Part shown: one piece after another, positions 47,764 to 56,303 of the stretch | How the letters are laid out: the number at the start of each line of letters is the position of its first letter | Position numbering within the stretch: the stretch's first letter is position 1 | Notes under the pieces: model-generated | Databases searched by the model: none | The model's input: the letters and a program-made list of their open reading frames with translations, nothing else | Told to the model about the DNA's origin: nothing | Assembly: GCA_022819855.1 (NCBI GenBank) | Contig: JAJEGN010000018.1 | Location: 23,501-87,500, forward strand | Source: Gammaproteobacteria bacterium | GTDB taxonomy: Bacteria > Pseudomonadota > Gammaproteobacteria > Steroidobacterales > Rariloculaceae | Length of the DNA stretch: 64,000 bases | Direction: 5' to 3' | Made by a program: the position numbers and the translations under genes

Positions 47764-49914
47764 ATGCTTACCGGGAAAATGTCATTCGCCACTCTCATCA
47801 TTGCGAGCGGTTGTCTGGCCGCGGCGTCTTGCGCGCCGGAAGCCGCCGATGACGGACCGTCGAGTGACGCTGTTGCAGCGTCGAAGGCCAGCTACGAAGA
47901 AGGCGAGCGGGCGTTTCGGGAGCGAAACGCCTCGGACGCCTTGGAGCACTTCCGGACCGCAATCGAACTCGACCCCAAGAACACACAGGCGCACCGGATG
48001 TTCATCTTTGCGTTTCAGGACCTCGGCAGGTCGGAGATCAGCGCCGAGCTGGACGAAAGCGAGCGCAATGCGGCAATGAAAGCCGCCGGGGACAAGTCCT
48101 TTGAGAATCTGCTTGCTCTCTACCAGGAGTGGTCACTGGGTTCGCCCGATATCGCAGCGTACAAGTGGGCTATCGGCCAGCTCTACATGTATCGGGACTA
48201 TGACAAGGTCCGGCAGTACACCAACGAGGCGCTGGCGCTGGATCCCGGTCTATCCGACGGCTACAGCACCCTGGCTCTCCTGGCCGATGTCAGCGGCGAC
48301 AAGGAGCTGGAACTGGAGTTATTGAAGAAGGCGGTGGAAGCAGCGCCGGACAGCCCCGACAAGGCGTTCTACTACGCGGCATCACTGCACAAGGTCGACC
48401 CGGCTTTGGGGCGGGAAAAGTCCCTTGAAGTTGCCGAGCGGTTCCCCGAGAGCGAGCGAGGCGCGCAGTCGCTCTACTGGCTTGCCTACCGCACCGAGGA
48501 CCGCGAAGTGCAGATTTCCGTGTACGAGCGCCTGAGCAACAGCTACCCCCCTGACGAGTTTGATTGGTCCGGTTCCGGAATGACGCAGCTGGCGGACCTG
48601 TACTCGGAGTCGCAGCCGGAAAAGGCGCTCGCCCTGGCCGAGCAGATGGTCGCGGCGACAGCCGAGGAACCGGACGGATGGAGCGCGACGCACTGGAACG
48701 GCCGGCTGACCTTTCAGCAGAACGTGATGAAAGGCGACGAACTGATCGCCGACGGACAGTATCAGCAGGCCGTGGAGTTGCTGCAGGACACCACAATCCC
48801 ACGATTCGTCAATGCCAATGTGTTCCATGAAACCCGGGCCAGGGCGCTGGACGGCGCCGGTCGAACCATCGAAGCCTACGAGTATCTGCTTCCGCTGGCG
48901 GCGAAGGAGCCGACGGACATGGTGCGGGCGGCGGCGCTTTCCTATGCGGAAAAACTCGGAAAAGACGACAAGACAATCACCGCCGAGATCAGGGATGTGC
49001 TGGAAGAGGACGCGGAGGAAATCAAGGACTTTTCCTTCGAGCGTTACGACAACGGCGAGCAGGTGTCGCTTTCGGATTTCAGGGGCAAGGTCGTGCTCCT
49101 GAACTTCTGGTACCCGTTCTGCGGACCCTGTCGGGGCGAAAATCCTGAACTGCAGAAGGTCCTGGAGAAGTACGGTCCCGACGGATTCGAGATTCTTGCG
49201 CTCAACGTACACCCGGAAGAAGACGAGTTCGTCCTGCCGTACGCCACCGGCAACGGATTCGATTTCATCCAGTTGCGAAGCGATATGGAGTTTGCCCAGG
49301 CGGAGTTCCAGGCCCGTGGCATGCCGACGAATTTCCTCCTGGACACAGAGGGGCGTAAGGTTCTCAGGCTCCCGCCGATTTCGGGAGCGAAAGTCAGGAC
49401 ACTGGAACTCCAGATTGAATCGCTGTTGCCTGAAAAGAGCGCAGCGGGCGGGCTTGTTTCGGACGTTGTGGCGCCGGGTCCCGAACAGGCGGAGGGTGAA
49501 GAACCCGGTCATGCCGGCGTAATTGCGTCAGTCGATCCCAGGGAGTTGGAGGCGGGGACACAAGCCCTCATGAAGATCGAGTTGGACCTGCTTCCCGGCA
49601 CGCACGCAAACTCGGATTCTCCGATGGATTCCGCGTTGATTCCAACGACGTTTTTCCCCGATTCGGTTGACGGCGTACTTTGGGAAAAAGTGATTTATCC
49701 GCGACCGACCGAGGTCATCGAGTGGTACTCCGTAGATCCGCTTCCAGTTTTTGAGGATGGCGCCGTGATACAGGCCCGGCTGACCGTCAAAGAAGACGCC
49801 GTTCCAGGAAAGCTGGAGGTATCGGGCCAACTGCGCATTCAGGTTTGCGACGCTGACTACTGCTATCCGCCGGAGCGCGTACCGGTCACGGCTGCCATTA
49901 CCGTGACTGGCTAG
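47764..49914 (+). CDS. Lipoprotein fusing TPR repeats, a TlpA-type thioredoxin and a DsbD-alpha-like domain
   Basis: 716 residues from ATG 47764 (AGGGGA eight bases upstream). Order: lipobox LAAASC; TPR repeats over about 40-400 (EEGERAFRERNASDALEHFRTAIELDPKN); an AhpC/TSA-type thioredoxin domain at about 410-560 with FCGPC (C453, C456) and cis-Pro in ARGMPTNFLL; and a C-terminal domain at about 590-716 ending GQLRIQVCDADYCYPP (C695, C700), the hallmark of DsbD-alpha. The chain thus holds both a thioredoxin dithiol and the module that normally receives electrons from DsbD. I infer a self-contained periplasmic electron relay with a TPR protein-binding platform. Confidence 0.88.
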   Translation: MLTGKMSFATLIIASGCLAAASCAPEAADDGPSSDAVAASKASYEEGERAFRERNASDALEHFRTAIELDPKNTQAHRMFIFAFQDLGRSEISAELDESERNAAMKAAGDKSFENLLALYQEWSLGSPDIAAYKWAIGQLYMYRDYDKVRQYTNEALALDPGLSDGYSTLALLADVSGDKELELELLKKAVEAAPDSPDKAFYYAASLHKVDPALGREKSLEVAERFPESERGAQSLYWLAYRTEDREVQISVYERLSNSYPPDEFDWSGSGMTQLADLYSESQPEKALALAEQMVAATAEEPDGWSATHWNGRLTFQQNVMKGDELIADGQYQQAVELLQDTTIPRFVNANVFHETRARALDGAGRTIEAYEYLLPLAAKEPTDMVRAAALSYAEKLGKDDKTITAEIRDVLEEDAEEIKDFSFERYDNGEQVSLSDFRGKVVLLNFWYPFCGPCRGENPELQKVLEKYGPDGFEILALNVHPEEDEFVLPYATGNGFDFIQLRSDMEFAQAEFQARGMPTNFLLDTEGRKVLRLPPISGAKVRTLELQIESLLPEKSAAGGLVSDVVAPGPEQAEGEEPGHAGVIASVDPRELEAGTQALMKIELDLLPGTHANSDSPMDSALIPTTFFPDSVDGVLWEKVIYPRPTEVIEWYSVDPLPVFEDGAVIQARLTVKEDAVPGKLEVSGQLRIQVCDADYCYPPERVPVTAAITVTG

Positions 49915-49949
49915 CAGTCCCCGGCCTCGAAACAGGCGACTTATCAACC

Positions 49950-49979
49950 ATCAGGCAGCGCCGGGAATTGCTGCCTGAT
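49950..49979 (+). terminator. Hairpin after the TPR-thioredoxin fusion gene
   Basis: ATCAGGCAGC (49950-49959), ten-base loop, GCTGCCTGAT (49970-49979), perfect ten-pair stem 35 bases past the stop. Weakly T-rich downstream. Confidence 0.55.
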
Positions 49980-50027
49980 AGACAAATCTGTGGCATTCTT
50001 GATTGCCTGTAACCCCGGGAGGATTCC

Positions 50028-50894
50028 ATGGCCAGACCCCATATCGAGTTCATCCAGTCGCAGGCCGTGCCTTGGCGCGAGGACCTGTGGAGCGGACGAT
50101 TTAAGGGAGCGCACGTCAAAATCCTGAGTGAAGACGAAGAGACCGGCGCAGCCAGCACAATGGTGCGTTACCCGCCCGGATGGTCGCGGACCTCTCCAGA
50201 GCATTTAAGTGCCGATGAAGAATTGCTAGTGCTGGACGGCGACCTGGAAATCAACGGCGTTGAGTACACCGAACTCTGCTACGCCCACATTCCGGCCGGC
50301 CACACCCGCCATGGGGCATCCAGCACCTCCGGCGCCGTAGTGCTTACGTTCGTCTCCGGGGAACCGGAAACGCTTGCCGGAGCCGGGCCGGACGACGACG
50401 CGGAGCGCCTGGTGGAGAAGGTGGACGTGCTCGGCACCAAGCTGGACACCAGTCTGCGCGAGCTCGGAGTTGACGTGGACGAGGGCGACGGCATGCTGGA
50501 CGGGTTCCGCAAGTTCTCCCGCATCATCTGCCGCGAAGATCCGCATTCCCATGACCAGACATGGGTCCTTTCGGCGCCCCCGCTGTGGCGCAACGACGTG
50601 ATCGAGATCCACCCGGTGGTGGAGGAGATGTACCTGGTTACAGGCGACCTGACCGGCGACACCGGCCTGATGAAACCGGGCGCGTATTTCTGGAGGCCCC
50701 CGGGCATGCCCCACGGGCCGTTTGGCTCCAAGACCGGCAACCTGCTGTTCTTCCGTACACAAGGCGGACCGCTGTCAACCGACTTTCAACCCGGCGAACA
50801 CCTGTTCAGCTGGGACGCCAAGCTAAACCCGGTGCTGCCGCCGGAGATGGCCGAGTACTCCCCGAAGGTTGAGTCCGAAGCCGCCTACTACTAA
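50028..50894 (+). CDS. Bicupin domain protein (DUF4437-like)
   Basis: 288 residues. Two cupin folds: the first around ADEELLVLDGDLEINGVEY and YAHIPAGHTRHG, the second around IHPVVEEMYLVTGDL and GAYFWRPPGMPHGPFGSKTG, with His/Glu residues able to bind a metal. No signal peptide. GGGAGGATTCC precedes the ATG. Small-molecule dioxygenase, isomerase or binding roles are possible and cannot be chosen between. Its downstream neighbour is a luciferase-like oxidoreductase, and the two may form a catabolic pair separated by a palindromic repeat. Confidence 0.8.
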   Translation: MARPHIEFIQSQAVPWREDLWSGRFKGAHVKILSEDEETGAASTMVRYPPGWSRTSPEHLSADEELLVLDGDLEINGVEYTELCYAHIPAGHTRHGASSTSGAVVLTFVSGEPETLAGAGPDDDAERLVEKVDVLGTKLDTSLRELGVDVDEGDGMLDGFRKFSRIICREDPHSHDQTWVLSAPPLWRNDVIEIHPVVEEMYLVTGDLTGDTGLMKPGAYFWRPPGMPHGPFGSKTGNLLFFRTQGGPLSTDFQPGEHLFSWDAKLNPVLPPEMAEYSPKVESEAAYY

Positions 50895-50905
50895 CCGGGA
50901 AGAAA

Positions 50906-50961
50906 CCCAGGGAGCGTGGGCGTCCCGCCCTCGCCGAAGGCGGGACGCCTTCGCTCCCGGG
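50906..50961. repeat. 56-bp palindromic repeat, copy A
   Basis: Long imperfect palindrome with core arms GGGCGTCCCGCC and GGCGGGACGCC, located between the bicupin and luciferase-like genes. A copy in the opposite orientation with about five mismatches and one indel is at 58032-58088. Such size and structure fit a REP-like dispersed element. Confidence 0.8.
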
Positions 50962-50969
50962 ATTGAATC

Positions 50970-51968
50970 ATGCGCTTCGGCTTAAGGCTGATCGAATACC
51001 TCGGCCCCGTGCCGGAACTCGTGCGCCTGGCGGTCGCCGGCGAGAAGGCCGGCTTCGACAGCGTCTGGTTCCCGCACGACACCTTCATGCGCCACACCTG
51101 GGTGACGACGTCGGCGGTCGCCACCGCGACCGAGCGCATCGAAATCGGGTCGGTCGGCACCAACCCGTACACCACGCATCCTCTGGAGTTGGCCACGTAC
51201 GCGGCCACGCTGGACGAGCTCTCCGGGGGTCGTTTCATTCTCGGCATCGGCCTGCACACGCTAGACATGATCGGCTGGGCCGGCGTGGACGCCACCGATT
51301 ATCTGCAGCGACACCGCGAAGCCGTGCACCTCATCCGCGGCCTTTGGCGCGGCGAGGTCATGGAGTACGACGGCGAGGTGTTTCAGTGGGGCCCGGAGTG
51401 TTACCTGCGGTTCAAGCCGCTTCGCCCCGATATACCCATCTATCTCTCTGCTTTCGGCGAGGACTTCCTGCGCCTGAGCGGCGAGATCGGCGACGGCAGC
51501 CTGCCGATGATCACGCCTCCCGCGTCGGCGAAGCAAATGATCGCGCCGATTCGCGAAGGATTGGCCGCGCGCCCCGACCCGGCGCCCGACTACGTAGTGT
51601 CCGGCTGCGGCTGGCTTTCGCTGTCAAAGGAGAAGGCCGCGGCATCGGAGGTCATGAAGAACCTGGCCGCCTATTTCGGGCCGTATCTCGAGGACCGTGC
51701 GCTGCGCACGATCGGGCTCGGAGCAAGCGATTTCGCACCGCTGCGGGAGTTGGTGGATGCAGGGCAAATGGAAGAGGCGCGCGCGCGTGTCACACCGAAC
51801 ATGCTGCGCCTCGGAATTGCCGGAACGCCTGCGGAAGTCATCGACCAGATCCATGAGTTGAAGGACGCGGGCGTCAACGAAGTGAACCTGGGCGGCCCAT
51901 TGGGCCCGGACCCGGAAGAAGCTATCCGGCTCATGGGCGAGGAGGTCATTCCCGCGTTCCGCAACTGA
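50970..51968 (+). CDS. Luciferase-like (LLM class) flavin-dependent oxidoreductase
   Basis: 332 residues, bacterial luciferase TIM-barrel superfamily, near the methylene-tetrahydromethanopterin reductase-like subgroup. Marks: VRLAVAGEKAGFDSVWFPHD, TERIEIGSVGTNPYTTHPLELA, LSGGRFILGIG, HREAVHLIRGLWRGEVMEYDGEVF and PIYLSAFGEDFLRLSGEIGDG. Uses reduced FMN or F420; the organism type makes FMN more likely. Substrate unknown. Confidence 0.88.
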   Translation: MRFGLRLIEYLGPVPELVRLAVAGEKAGFDSVWFPHDTFMRHTWVTTSAVATATERIEIGSVGTNPYTTHPLELATYAATLDELSGGRFILGIGLHTLDMIGWAGVDATDYLQRHREAVHLIRGLWRGEVMEYDGEVFQWGPECYLRFKPLRPDIPIYLSAFGEDFLRLSGEIGDGSLPMITPPASAKQMIAPIREGLAARPDPAPDYVVSGCGWLSLSKEKAAASEVMKNLAAYFGPYLEDRALRTIGLGASDFAPLRELVDAGQMEEARARVTPNMLRLGIAGTPAEVIDQIHELKDAGVNEVNLGGPLGPDPEEAIRLMGEEVIPAFRN

Positions 51969-51988
51969 CTGGCCGCACACGCCTTATT

Positions 51989-52013
51989 CCTTACTTTATG
52001 TAAATTTGTAAGG
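51989..52013. promoter_or_regulatory. Operator-like inverted repeat ahead of the first toxin-antitoxin module
   Basis: CCTTAC (51989-51994) and GTAAGG (52008-52013) flank 13 AT-rich bases just upstream of the antitoxin gene. Antitoxins of the AbrB/MazE type autorepress at such sites. Confidence 0.5.
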
Positions 52014-52044
52014 TATCATGCGAATAAGTAAGGGAGATTCCGCC

Positions 52045-52284
52045 ATGGTTGAATCCGCGATTACTTCAAAAGGACAGACGACGTTGCCGAAACCTGTGCG
52101 GACAGCGCTTGGCGTGGGTGAAGGAGATCGCGTCCGCTACGTTATTCTCGAAGACGAAGTTCGTATTCGGCCCGTGCGTCCGATCAGTAGCCTGTACGGC
52201 TTGTTGCGGCGCTCCGACGCCAAGCCCGCCGCAACGCTGAAGGATATGGATCGCGCCATTGCCGAAGGCGCGTGCGAGGAATGA
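52045..52284 (+). CDS. AbrB/MazE-type antitoxin
   Basis: 79 residues from ATG 52045 with GGGAG upstream. SpoVT-AbrB swapped-hairpin fold: SAITSKGQTTLPKPVRTALGVGEGDRVRYVILED, then a C-terminal arm (SSLYGLLRR, LKDMDRAIAEGA) that would wrap the toxin. Its stop overlaps the toxin ATG (ATGA), the usual antitoxin-first coupling. Confidence 0.9.
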   Translation: MVESAITSKGQTTLPKPVRTALGVGEGDRVRYVILEDEVRIRPVRPISSLYGLLRRSDAKPAATLKDMDRAIAEGACEE

Positions 52285-52679
52285 TTGCGCTCGACACCAA
52301 TATCCTCGTCCGGTTTCTGGTGGACGATGAACCCCAGCAGGTCGGCATGGCCCGCGAGTTGCTGGAAGGGCTCACTGGAGAGCAGCCCGGCTTCGTTTGC
52401 CGGGAAGTCATTGTCGAGCTGGTCTGGGTTCTTGAACGCACCTACGAGTTTCCCCGAGAACGCATAGCGGGAGTGCTGGATGCCCTGATCGCAACCGAGG
52501 AGCTGCAAATCGAAGCCTCCGATGACGTTGCGCGCGCGGCATTTCAATACGGCCGCGGCGGCGCGGGCTTTTCGGACCTGATGATTGCGGCAGCCGCACA
52601 ACGGGCAGGTGCGCAAGCACTGTATACCTTCGACCAGAAAGCAGCCCAAATCCCGAACGCAACGCTCCTGAGGGCATGA
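52281..52679 (+). CDS. PIN-domain toxin (VapC type)
   Basis: 132 residues. IALDTNILVRFLVDDEP supplies the first catalytic Asp, EVIVELVWVLERTYEF the Glu, and GGAGFSDLMIAAAAQRAGAQALYTFDQKAA the remaining acidic residues of the PIN nuclease site. Cleaves tRNA or rRNA when free of antitoxin. ATG 52281 overlaps the AbrB-type antitoxin by four bases. Confidence 0.92.
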   Translation: MIALDTNILVRFLVDDEPQQVGMARELLEGLTGEQPGFVCREVIVELVWVLERTYEFPRERIAGVLDALIATEELQIEASDDVARAAFQYGRGGAGFSDLMIAAAAQRAGAQALYTFDQKAAQIPNATLLRA

Positions 52680-52805
52680 GCTGAAAACGCGGCGACGATG
52701 ACCAAGCGGTTGAGATCACATCCGCCAGAAATGCTTGCGCGGAGGGCCGCGGCCACTGCGGATTTGCAATTGACATAAATATGTATGCCATGTATGTTTT
52801 TATGC

Positions 52806-53054
52806 ATGCGTACGACGATTCACATTGACAACCACCTTTTCGCGGAGCTGAAGCGGATTGCCGCGGATACGGGCAGAACACTGACTGCCGTCATTCAGGA
52901 CGCGCTCCGCGAGTCCCTTTCGAGACGCCGCAAGGCCGATCGGCCCACAGCCGAACTGCCCCTGTTTCATGGAACCGGGGTCATGCCCGGCGTCGATCTT
53001 AGCGACACCGCCTCCCTGCTTGATTTGATCGAAAGCAACAATGGTGCTGCCTGA
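52806..53054 (+). CDS. Ribbon-helix-helix VapB-type antitoxin
   Basis: 82 residues from ATG 52806. MRTTIHIDNHLFAELKRIAADTGRTLTAVIQDALRESL is an RHH DNA-binding domain; the tail (PGVDLSDTASLLDLIE) would bind the toxin. Upstream bases are AT-rich with repeated TATG/CATG motifs that could hold its operator. Overlaps the next PIN gene by 14 bases. Other ATGs occur at 52785 and 52794 but without ribosome sites. Confidence 0.87.
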   Translation: MRTTIHIDNHLFAELKRIAADTGRTLTAVIQDALRESLSRRRKADRPTAELPLFHGTGVMPGVDLSDTASLLDLIESNNGAA

Positions 53055-53478
53055 CGTGAACATCCTCGTCGCGGCCTATCGGGACGACGCTCCGGAACAC
53101 CGATCCTGCCGGCCGTGGCTTGAGACCGTGCTTGCAGGAGACGAGGCATTCGCGATGTCCGATCTGGTGTTGAGCGGTTTCCTCCGCGTCGTAACCCATC
53201 CGCGCATTTTCGCCCGCCCGAGTCCGCCTGGAGAGGCCATGGAGTTCGCAAACGTAATCAAGCGCCAGCCCCACTGCGTCCCGGTCAGTCCCGGCGCCCG
53301 GCATTGGGACATCTTTGCGAGACTTTACCGGGACGCCGAGGTCTGGGGCAACCTGATACCGGACGCGTATTTCGCTGCCTTGGCGATCGAGCGCGGCTGC
53401 GAATGGATAACTCTCGATCGGGATTTCGCGCGCTTCGAGGGTTTGCGCTGGCGCCGCCCACCGCGCAATGAATCGTGA
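53041..53478 (+). CDS. PIN-domain toxin (VapC type), second module
   Basis: 145 residues. LPDVNILVAAYRDDAPEHR carries the first catalytic Asp, MSDLVLSGFLRVVTHPRIF the Glu region, NLIPDAYFAALAIERGCEWITLDRDFARF the later Asp residues. This is the MtVapC-like subgroup with the DVNILVAA start, distinct from the toxin 560 bases upstream. Paired with the RHH antitoxin whose gene it overlaps. Confidence 0.92.
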   Translation: MVLPDVNILVAAYRDDAPEHRSCRPWLETVLAGDEAFAMSDLVLSGFLRVVTHPRIFARPSPPGEAMEFANVIKRQPHCVPVSPGARHWDIFARLYRDAEVWGNLIPDAYFAALAIERGCEWITLDRDFARFEGLRWRRPPRNES

Positions 53479-53505
53479 ACGAGGTCAGAACCGCTGCGAG
53501 GGCGC

Positions 53506-54624
53506 TCAAACAGGAGTGAGCAGGTTTTCCTTGATGCGCAACCCCAGGCCAGGTCGCGCCAGGTCCCATCCCGCGCCTGACGCCAGCCTGCCCTGTCTGC
53601 CGAACATTAAACAGGGCTCGGTCAGGTCCTGCTCCAGTAACAAGGTGCCGAAGGCGCCTTCCGCGGCGACTAGGGATTGCCGGTGCTCGTTCATCACCGC
53701 CAGCGAGGCGCGCGTGAGGATGCTGGTCTCGCCCACCTGGGCGCCCACGATGAGGCCGATCCCCCGCCGCGTTGCCTCGTGCGCCAATTCCAGCGAGCGA
53801 ATGATTCCGCCCATCTTGGACACGCGGAGATTGACGATCCAGCACTCCGGATCGTCCAGTGCCTGCAGCTGCCGGGCGCGAGCCAGGCTTTCGTCCAGAA
53901 TCACCTTGACCGCGCAATCCCGGGCCACCTGTCGAAATCCTTTCAGGTCTCCGCTCTGCAACGGCTCTTCGACGGCGAATACATGCGCGTCCAGGGACTT
54001 CAGGTAGCCGATGGCTTCGGCCGCATCGCGCCACAGGTTATTGGCGTCCAGCCGAATGCGTAAATCGGCGTCGCCATGACAGGTCAGCAGCGCCAGTTTG
54101 CGGCTGTCCTTTTCCGCGTCGCCGGAAACCTTGACCTTGAAGTCGCGAAAGCCCATTTCCCAGTACTGTTCCGCCTGCTGCTGAAACGAAGAAATTGAAG
54201 CATCGCCAAGGACGGCCGAATACCCGAACGTACCGCTCAACCGGGATATACCGAGCAAACCCTCGATCGGCTGCTGCTCAATCTTGCCCAACAAGTCCAG
54301 GACCGCGATCTCCAGCGCGCAGAAGGCGGCGGGGTTCGCATCGATTTTCTCGCCGTGTGCCCGAATCCATGCGCGAAGTCCTTCCATGTCCTCGACCTGC
54401 CGAATCAATGACGGCATGCGCCTCTCGACGAACGCGGCGGCCGACTCCACGGTCTCGCCGGTAACGTATTCGCGCGGGCAACCCTCGCCGTAGCCGATTG
54501 TTCCATCAGGGCCGCAGGCCGCGACAATGACGTTGGCGGCTTCCGAGCGGCTTGCCGACGCGTGCCGGAAGACAATCCTGAACAGCACGGGAAAGCGCCG
54601 GACATCAACGCTTTCGATACGCAT
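53506..54624 (-). CDS. Enolase-superfamily dipeptide-epimerase-like enzyme
   Basis: 372 residues, muconate-cycloisomerase/dipeptide epimerase subgroup. The catalytic set is intact: KVK at 163-165, metal ligands D193 (RLDANNLW), E219 (FAVEEPL) and D244 (ILDES), and the second base K270 (VSKMGG). Members epimerise L-Ala-D/L-Glu or other dipeptides, or racemise N-acyl amino acids. Seventeen bases after the GH3-type gene on the same strand; an enzyme acting on amide-linked amino acids fits next to an amide-forming synthetase. Last gene of the seven-gene leftward run. Confidence 0.87.
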   Translation of the reverse strand: MRIESVDVRRFPVLFRIVFRHASASRSEAANVIVAACGPDGTIGYGEGCPREYVTGETVESAAAFVERRMPSLIRQVEDMEGLRAWIRAHGEKIDANPAAFCALEIAVLDLLGKIEQQPIEGLLGISRLSGTFGYSAVLGDASISSFQQQAEQYWEMGFRDFKVKVSGDAEKDSRKLALLTCHGDADLRIRLDANNLWRDAAEAIGYLKSLDAHVFAVEEPLQSGDLKGFRQVARDCAVKVILDESLARARQLQALDDPECWIVNLRVSKMGGIIRSLELAHEATRRGIGLIVGAQVGETSILTRASLAVMNEHRQSLVAAEGAFGTLLLEQDLTEPCLMFGRQGRLASGAGWDLARPGLGLRIKENLLTPV

Positions 54625-54641
54625 GACCGGACGCCGGGCCC

Positions 54642-56303
54642 TCAGTCCGGTTCCGCGTGCGCGTCGAAGTCAAACGGACATTCGTGCGCGTACTGCAGGT
54701 GCAGGTACTTGAATTGCGAGTCGCGCTGTCCGGCGGCCACCCGGTCGGCGCGGAATTCCCCGCCGGTACCCGCGCGCAGCCGTTTGATTTCGACCGGGGC
54801 CAGCCTTCCGCTGCCGCGCTTGCCGTCGTATTCGATATTGGCCTCGCGCAGTCCGCGGTCCACTGCATTGGCCAGGCCGGATGCCTGATACGGCTCCCGG
54901 CCCGAGGTCTCCAGGTAGAGCGTGTACATCGCCGCCTCCTGGTCGGCCAGCATGACGAAGAACTTCGCCGAAACGCCCAGACGGACCGTCGCAGCCATCA
55001 CGGTATCCAGCACCTGCTTCTCGTAGAGTTTCTCGCCCGTAATGCTCGTCACCCCTTTGCCTTTTTGCACGAACTCAAGGCAGGGCGTTGCGTTGATCAT
55101 GCGCGTGACCCGCACGATGTCGTTCATGTCGTAGCGGTACAGACCGTCCTGGGTGGTGACGAAAACGTAGTATTCGCCGCCTTCTTCCAGCTCGTCGAGC
55201 AGAAGAAAATCCCTGCCGCCCGCCTCCCGGGTCTCGCGCTCGACGAACTCGAAGAAGTTGTCCAGCAAAGTCGGTACGCAGACGTTTTCGGCCGCATCGA
55301 TATTGACCGTGCCCTGGAATTCGCTGGCGATGTAACCCAGTTCGATGATCGAAGTCCCGGCCGGAATGGAATCGGCCAGCCGGCGAAGGGGAACACCACA
55401 ACTGCCGCCGGTCCAGGTCATGATCCCCTTGAGATTGGGCCAGATTGCCGAGTAGTCCAGCACGCCGTTCGCCGCGAGCAGTCCTTCCAGTTCGCGCGCC
55501 CGGCCGCGATCGGGGGTCAGCGTGCTCTCGGCGGGCAGGTCGGCGCCATCGGGCAGCCGGCCCTCGTGTACAGCCTCGATCAGGGCCTCCGGCTCGCTTT
55601 GGATCAGGTCGAGGATCCGCACCAGCGTGGAGGGATTGGCTGTCCCGATGCCGGTTACGTTGCGCTCGGCAAGCGCAAAGGCCGCGGTGGCGAAGTAGCG
55701 CAGATCGTAATCCTCAATGTCCGCGACTTCCGGCGGCAACACGTATTTCCGGCGCACCAGTTTCGACATCCGCTTGTACAAGAGGCCCGAAGCCGAGCCA
55801 TAGGGCACGCCGGACGGCATGAGTCCCTCCACCGCCTGGCCCGTGATCCCCAGCACCCGTCCTTCGAAAGCCCGGGTCCCCCGGGCCACCGAGTAGGCGA
55901 ACAGCTGCTGGTTCTCCTTTACGCGCGTGAGTCCGGCGCTGGTTACGGGAATGTCCTTGGCCGATCCAAGGGTGCCGCTGGTGCGATGGTAATAGACCGG
56001 CCGGTCGGCGGTCAGGTACGGTTCTCCCGTGCGGTCCTGCACGTCCACGTACTTGCGAAGATCCTCGTAGGTCTTTGTCGGGACCGCTCGCCGATACGCC
56101 TCCGGATTCCGGATCTGCCTGAAATTGTGGCGGGCCCCGAAATGCGTGTTGGCGTTGGTGACCAGGATCCGGCGCAACAGCGCCTTTTGTGCGCTTCGCG
56201 GGTTCCCGGTGGCATTGAGCAGCGACTGATACCGGCCGTCGAACCGGAGCGACAAGGCGGCGCGCAGCGCTGCGTAGTGAAGCGGCGGGCGTTCCTTTGT
56301 CAC
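54642..56303 (-). CDS. GH3-family acyl-amide synthetase
   Basis: 553 residues. The GH3 (auxin-responsive) branch of the adenylating ANL superfamily: P-loop-like YHRTSGTLGSAKDIPVT, GIMTWTGGSCGVPL, a conserved ELGYIASEFQGTVNI, LLLDELEEGGEYYVFVTTQDGLYRYDMNDIVRV and SITGEKLYE. Plant members join amino acids to carboxylates through an adenylate; bacterial substrates are mostly unknown. ATG 56303 overlaps the desaturase-family stop by four bases, so their amounts are linked. No signal peptide. Confidence 0.9.
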   Translation of the reverse strand: MTKERPPLHYAALRAALSLRFDGRYQSLLNATGNPRSAQKALLRRILVTNANTHFGARHNFRQIRNPEAYRRAVPTKTYEDLRKYVDVQDRTGEPYLTADRPVYYHRTSGTLGSAKDIPVTSAGLTRVKENQQLFAYSVARGTRAFEGRVLGITGQAVEGLMPSGVPYGSASGLLYKRMSKLVRRKYVLPPEVADIEDYDLRYFATAAFALAERNVTGIGTANPSTLVRILDLIQSEPEALIEAVHEGRLPDGADLPAESTLTPDRGRARELEGLLAANGVLDYSAIWPNLKGIMTWTGGSCGVPLRRLADSIPAGTSIIELGYIASEFQGTVNIDAAENVCVPTLLDNFFEFVERETREAGGRDFLLLDELEEGGEYYVFVTTQDGLYRYDMNDIVRVTRMINATPCLEFVQKGKGVTSITGEKLYEKQVLDTVMAATVRLGVSAKFFVMLADQEAAMYTLYLETSGREPYQASGLANAVDRGLREANIEYDGKRGSGRLAPVEIKRLRAGTGGEFRADRVAAGQRDSQFKYLHLQYAHECPFDFDAHAEPD

